Source of the DNA: Flavobacteriales bacterium | GTDB taxonomy: Bacteria > Bacteroidota > Bacteroidia > Flavobacteriales_F > PHOS-HE28 | Assembly: GCA_016717305.1 (NCBI GenBank) | Contig: JADKFY010000024.1 | Coordinates: 1-56,401 of the forward strand | DNA length: 56,401 nucleotides | Reading direction: 5' to 3' | Shown: positions 53,458 to 56,401 of the stretch, piece by piece | Layout: each line of letters opens with the position of its first letter | Position numbering within the stretch: the first letter of the stretch is position 1 | The notes under the pieces: model-generated | Databases searched by the model: none | What the model was told of the DNA's origin: nothing | What the model saw: only the letters and a program-made list of their open reading frames with translations | Position numbers and translations under genes: made by a program

Positions 53458-54488
53458 TCAGTATTTCCACCCCTTCGCGATCCGCACCAAGTGAAGCATG
53501 ATCGGCACTTCGATGAGCACACCCACCACGGTGACCGAGGCTGCGCCACTGTTCCAATCCGAACAGCGCGATCGCATAGCAGCCACGGATAATTCAGAGA
53601 GAGTTGCTCGCGCCAGCGTCGTGCTGGCCGGTGCGCAGGTCTGCGGTGGTTGAGGCCAGCCATCGTCCGCCCTTCAACTGAAGAAGAAGATGAAGTAGGT
53701 CTGCAGCGCAGGCAGAAGATGGCAATGAGCAGGATGTCCATGGGCTTATCAAGGGATACGTTGTCCTTGGAAGGCGAAGAGCAGGATCGATTAGCCAGTG
53801 GCGCTATGATGGACACTGGTTTCAACCGAGGGAGAAAGCGCGTCGTGTGAACCACTCTTCACCCTTGCTGCTCATGAGCCAGCGGTTGCGTGAAGTAACC
53901 TGCCACCAATGGAATGACCACGAAGACGATGGGCGAGGTGATAGGTACGCCCCATGGGATAGCGATGCCCGTGATGCCCAGCAACAGTTGCACGATAGGA
54001 ATGAAGAGCACCAGCAGAGGATTCGGGTCGTTCCCGCTCACTTGCAGGTGTATAGTTCGGGTCGCCGCCGCTGGGGTAGCTCCACACGAAGACCATGGCC
54101 GTGCAGGGTGCCGCTCCCAGCAGGATGGCCCCGGCGATGTACTCGTTCGCCAATTCGGGCGTGATCCACGCTGCGTAAAGCTTGCTGAAGAAGAGCCACG
54201 CGAAGAACGCCATGGTGAAGGGCTTGATCGATGGTTTCACCACCACGAGTGAGGCCAGCCCTTTCAACTGCGGACCGATGCGACGCACGCTGTCAGAAGT
54301 CAACCTGCACCATCATGGGATAGATCGTGTGGTCGGGATCGCCCCGGGAATGTTCGTGGTTCACCTCCATATATGATCGTTTGCATTCCCGCTCTTAAGC
54401 CCAGGCTGTCACCCAATGCGATGCCGACAACAATGCACAGCACCAGGCAGTGAGTACTTCTCAAGAAGCCGATGGTAGGGGTTGGCAT
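53458..54488 (-). pseudogene. acr3: ACR3-family arsenite efflux pump (multiple frameshifts)
   Basis: Pieces in order: MPTPTIGFLR, VVGIALGDSLG, DSVRRIGPQLKGLASLVVVKPS, IKPFTMAFFAWLFFSKL, YIAGAILLGAAPCTAMVFVWSY (conserved Cys), GDPNYT, PLLVLFIPIVQLLLGITGIAIPWG, PIVFVVIPLVAGYFTQ, RFLPRLKPVSIIA, DKPMDILLIAI, then ALATVVGVLIEVPIMLHLVRIAKGWKY with a stop at 53458. All match the Acr3/ArsB (BASS-fold) arsenite transporter. At least eight frame changes are needed, so this is mostly consensus error. The start at 54488 (MPTPTIGF) lies four bases past the arsC stop, a typical operon. Inner-membrane As(III) extrusion. Confidence 0.8.
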
Positions 54489-54492
54489 ACGC

Positions 54493-54921
54493 TCATCCGA
54501 TCATAAAACCAAAACGTGCCCGTTCCACAAAGTCGCGGCGGTAAGATACGATATCTGCGTACTTTCCGGAAAGCGTCCATCACTTCCTCCTCGGTGCCCG
54601 TCGCTTTCGCCGGGTCAATTGAAGTTGTGATGGTGTTTCGCAGCGTGGCTCGGAAGATCGGGCATGCTTCGCGGGCATTGTCGCCACACGGTAATTCGCG
54701 TGATCGGCGATGTCGCCGTATTCGTCCACATTGTTCGAGGTGTGGTGGCTGATGTCGTTGCCGTCCTCTTTCATCACCGCGATGCGCGTGGGTTCCCGCC
54801 ATGCGTTTTCCACCCTTAAGCGCTGAAGATCTCCGCGCGTCTATTAGGCGAAGTGTTGGAGATAGCCATGGGCGATCGGCTGCGGCTGACTATTGCCGGT
54901 GCATGGGACAAGGATCTTCAT
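54493..54921 (-). pseudogene. arsC: Thioredoxin-coupled arsenate reductase ArsC (frameshifted)
   Basis: MKILVPCTGNSQPQPIAHGYLQHFA starts at 54921 (P-loop CTGNSCRSQ garbled to CTGNSQPQP). Then NAWREPTRIAVMKEDGNDISHH, TSNNVDEYGDIA, DNAREACPIFRATLRN, and DPAKATGTEEEVMDAFRKVR with the final YRRDFVERARF and a stop at 54493. This is the LMW-PTP-like ArsC family (HCx5R loop, DPA motif), which reduces As(V) to As(III) for efflux. At least four frame changes. Coding region and order fit a normal ~140-residue protein. It forms an operon with acr3 and probably the DinB gene. Confidence 0.8.
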
Positions 54922-55350
54922 TGTTCAAAGCTTCGGGTGGTGTAATTGACGGGTGCGCTCCGTGCGCGGTCCGAACAAGGATGTATGTGGGATCTTTAGC
55001 CATCGCAAAGTACGATGTGTTGTGGTCCGGACGGCTCCCTGCTTCAATTAAGTGAAAGAAGAAAGGGGTAGGAGGTGCGATGCTGGGCCGATGCCTGAAC
55101 GGTGATGTGCGTTCTTGACCCGACGTCAATGGGGTCGAGCACAAGGGGCGCAGAACCTTTGCCTCGCTGGAAAACAAGAACATGAAAGCGGTGGTGTACA
55201 CCAACTATTGAACACCCGAAGTCTTGTCACTCACGCAAGTGCCCAAACCCAGACAGGAGGACAATGAAATACGGGTCCGCATCCGCGCCACCAGTATTCG
55301 ACCGACGTGAAATAGCGCACCGGGCATCAGGCATCGTCGTGGTTGAGGGA
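54922..55350. other. Low-quality stretch upstream of arsC, no gene assigned
   Basis: 430 bases with only short, inconsistent ORFs. In other Bacteroidota ars operons an ArsR regulator or DUF6428 gene often lies here, but I could not recognise either. Frameshift density in the neighbourhood is so high that a real gene may be hidden. Confidence 0.4.
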
Positions 55351-55926
55351 TCACCCGCGAGGCAATGACCGCAAGAGATCGATAACGGCTTTGTTGAATT
55401 CTTCGACTGCTTCCATGTTGCTGAGGTGGCCAGCACGGGGGGCGATGACATGGCCTCCACGGTGTTCGACAATTCGGGGTGCGGTGGAACGTGTGTTGCT
55501 CCAGAAAGTAGTTTGGGCAACATGGCCCGCGCGATGCGCGCATACCCTTCGCCAGTGCATCCAGTGCCGTGTTTTCCCGCCCTTGTTTACCTTCCTCGGT
55601 GTCACCGGTGCTGCGTGTGTTGCACAAGATGAGACCAGCTACGCGCGTTCGACAACGCTCCATAAAGGCAAAGAACCCGTAAGCGCCCATGGAGAGGCCA
55701 CAGAGCACGGTGCGTTGTATGCCCTTCTCATCGAGTTGCGTTTTCAATTGCTCGGCAAAGTGTTCCATGGTCAACACCGCTGGCACATCTGCCGTGGTCT
55801 CGAAGGCAAACAGGTCCGGCGCAAGGACTTGTGCAACACCCCCAGAGCGTCCGCATTCGGTTGCCACATGGAATGGTCCAACGGAAAGCCGTGGATGAGG
55901 AGAAGGTGGTGTGGTTGTGCGTTCAT
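55351..55926 (-). pseudogene. Alpha/beta hydrolase, frameshifted
   Basis: ATG at 55926: MNAQPHHLLLIHGFPLDHSMWQ (HGF oxyanion). The frame then changes to VLAPDLFAFETTAD and continues TVLCGLSMGAYGFFAFMERC (nucleophile Ser in GLSMG) and GLILCNTRSTGDTEEGKQGR. A third frame gives RIVEHRGGHVIAPRAGHLSNMEAVEEFNKAVIDLL (catalytic His) and a stop at 55351. The middle cap/Asp segment is reduced or missing. Resembles 3-oxoadipate enol-lactonase-type hydrolases. Several frameshifts, probably consensus error, possibly with a real deletion of ~40 residues. Confidence 0.65.
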
Positions 55927-56219
55927 TGGGCAAGTTTACGGTGATCAGACCGCTGTAGCTTCTTCAACGCTATTGTCGATGCCCCTGCGGCACAGGTCAA
56001 GAACGCAGCGTCCTCCTTTGTATCTCCCAGTGGATCCCGTGTGGGGAGTGCTGCGACATCGTTTCCCCGGATCGTGTGGGTCCGGACCACGTCGTGTGCA
56101 ACGCGTGCCGCCGGCCTCCGTTCGCGATAACCGCAACCAACAAGCAATGCGGAAGTTTCCACGGATAATGGAACGGTCCATGTGGTGATGAACGGCATCA
56201 ACTAAACCCACTGCTGACC
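55927..56219. other. No gene recognised
   Basis: Nothing identifiable between the hydrolase start and the copper-binding protein. A minus-strand ORF here has no familiar motif. Confidence 0.4.
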
Positions 56220-56401
56220 ATGAAAGACGCAACGACCAACGACCTCTTGGACCAACTGATGAAATGCATCGCGGCCTGCGAAACGTGTGCAGATTCCTGT
56301 TTGGATGAACCGAACGTGAAGAACATGGTGAACTGCATCCGCTTGGATCGCGACTGTGCAGATGCGTGTACCCTTGCCGCCCGTTACGTGGCACGCGGAT
56401 C
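56220..56401 (+). CDS. Four-helix bundle copper-binding protein (partial, DUF326-like)
   Basis: ATG at 56220 (MKDATTNDLLDQLMKCIAACE) followed by CETCADSCL, then CIRLDRDCADACTLAARYVARG running out of the window. The repeated CxxxCxxC / DCxDxC pattern of Cys-rich helices matches the DUF326/Csp-type four-helix copper-storage proteins (C-x-x-x-C helices). The remaining ~50 residues are outside. Being divergent from the ars and hydrolase genes, it fits a metal-resistance neighbourhood. Confidence 0.85.
   Translation, partial: MKDATTNDLLDQLMKCIAACETCADSCLDEPNVKNMVNCIRLDRDCADACTLAARYVARG

Noticed and set aside
1..56401. tRNA, rRNA and riboswitch genes
   Set aside because: No T-loop (GGTTCGAATCC-type) sequences with matching cloverleaf arms, rRNA signature segments or known riboswitch cores were noticed on reading; a covariance search would be decisive.

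Overview
The window reads as a chromosomal segment of a Bacteroidota (Flavobacteriales-type) bacterium. Visible support: several secreted proteins with C-terminal type IX secretion (T9SS) sorting-like tails, lipoproteins with a short SPII signal and Lys/Arg/Glu after the Cys, a Rho factor with a very long disordered N-terminal insertion, DUF4199/DUF4293/DUF6090-type membrane proteins, a FeoA-FeoB-Cys-rich trio, and Bacteroidota-like TAnnTT(T/C)G promoter boxes placed only 4-40 bases before start codons. No rRNA, tRNA or CRISPR array was found.

Layout. 1-5.4 kb: edge fragment, secreted endonuclease, two membrane proteins separated by a 173-bp direct repeat, a lipoprotein. 5.5-6.1 kb: remnant of a nucleotide-cyclase domain cut by a 166-bp MITE-like element, whose second, inverted copy lies at 24.8 kb. 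6.1-16.4 kb: rlmI, comEC, an MBL hydrolase, mpl, an IS200/REP-type transposase flanked by inverted repeats and by duplicated 3' ends of its neighbours, DUF4199, rho, DUF4293. 16.4-17.5 kb: a gene-free tract whose first ~350 bases are almost devoid of C. 17.5-26.4 kb: M28 peptidase, enoyl-CoA hydratase, desaturase, lipase, cation/proton antiporter, MFS transporter. 26.5-28.1 kb: a graveyard in which a DUF429 gene, the last third of a DASH cryptochrome and a DUF6090 tail abut. 28.1-36.2 kb: a subtilase lipoprotein followed (upstream in transcription) by seven tandem DUF6090 genes and an NTF2-like lipoprotein, all on the minus strand. 36.3-43.9 kb: SET-domain protein, PepD-like dipeptidase, an Ig-repeat T9SS protein, an alpha/beta hydrolase fused to two Kazal domains, an SDR. 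44.3-50.4 kb: peroxiredoxin-like lipoprotein, feoAB with its small Cys-rich partner, small unknowns, a broken sulfite-oxidase-like gene. 50.7-56.4 kb: M28 peptidase, DinB-like protein, an ars pair (arsenate reductase plus ACR3 arsenite pump), an alpha/beta hydrolase and an edge-truncated copper-binding four-helix protein.

The most system-like locus is the DUF6090 array: seven consecutive, closely packed paralogs share an almost invariant cytoplasmic tail plus single transmembrane helix and differ in everything beyond it. It looks like a family of one-anchor, variable-ectodomain membrane proteins, and an eighth, C-terminal-only remnant lies beyond the subtilase.

Quality warning: many genes carry one-base frameshifts, often in homopolymers, and the density is extreme after 52.9 kb and in comEC. 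Most of these are probably consensus errors, so broken genes here should not be read automatically as real pseudogenes. I give merged extents for such genes and state where the frame changes.
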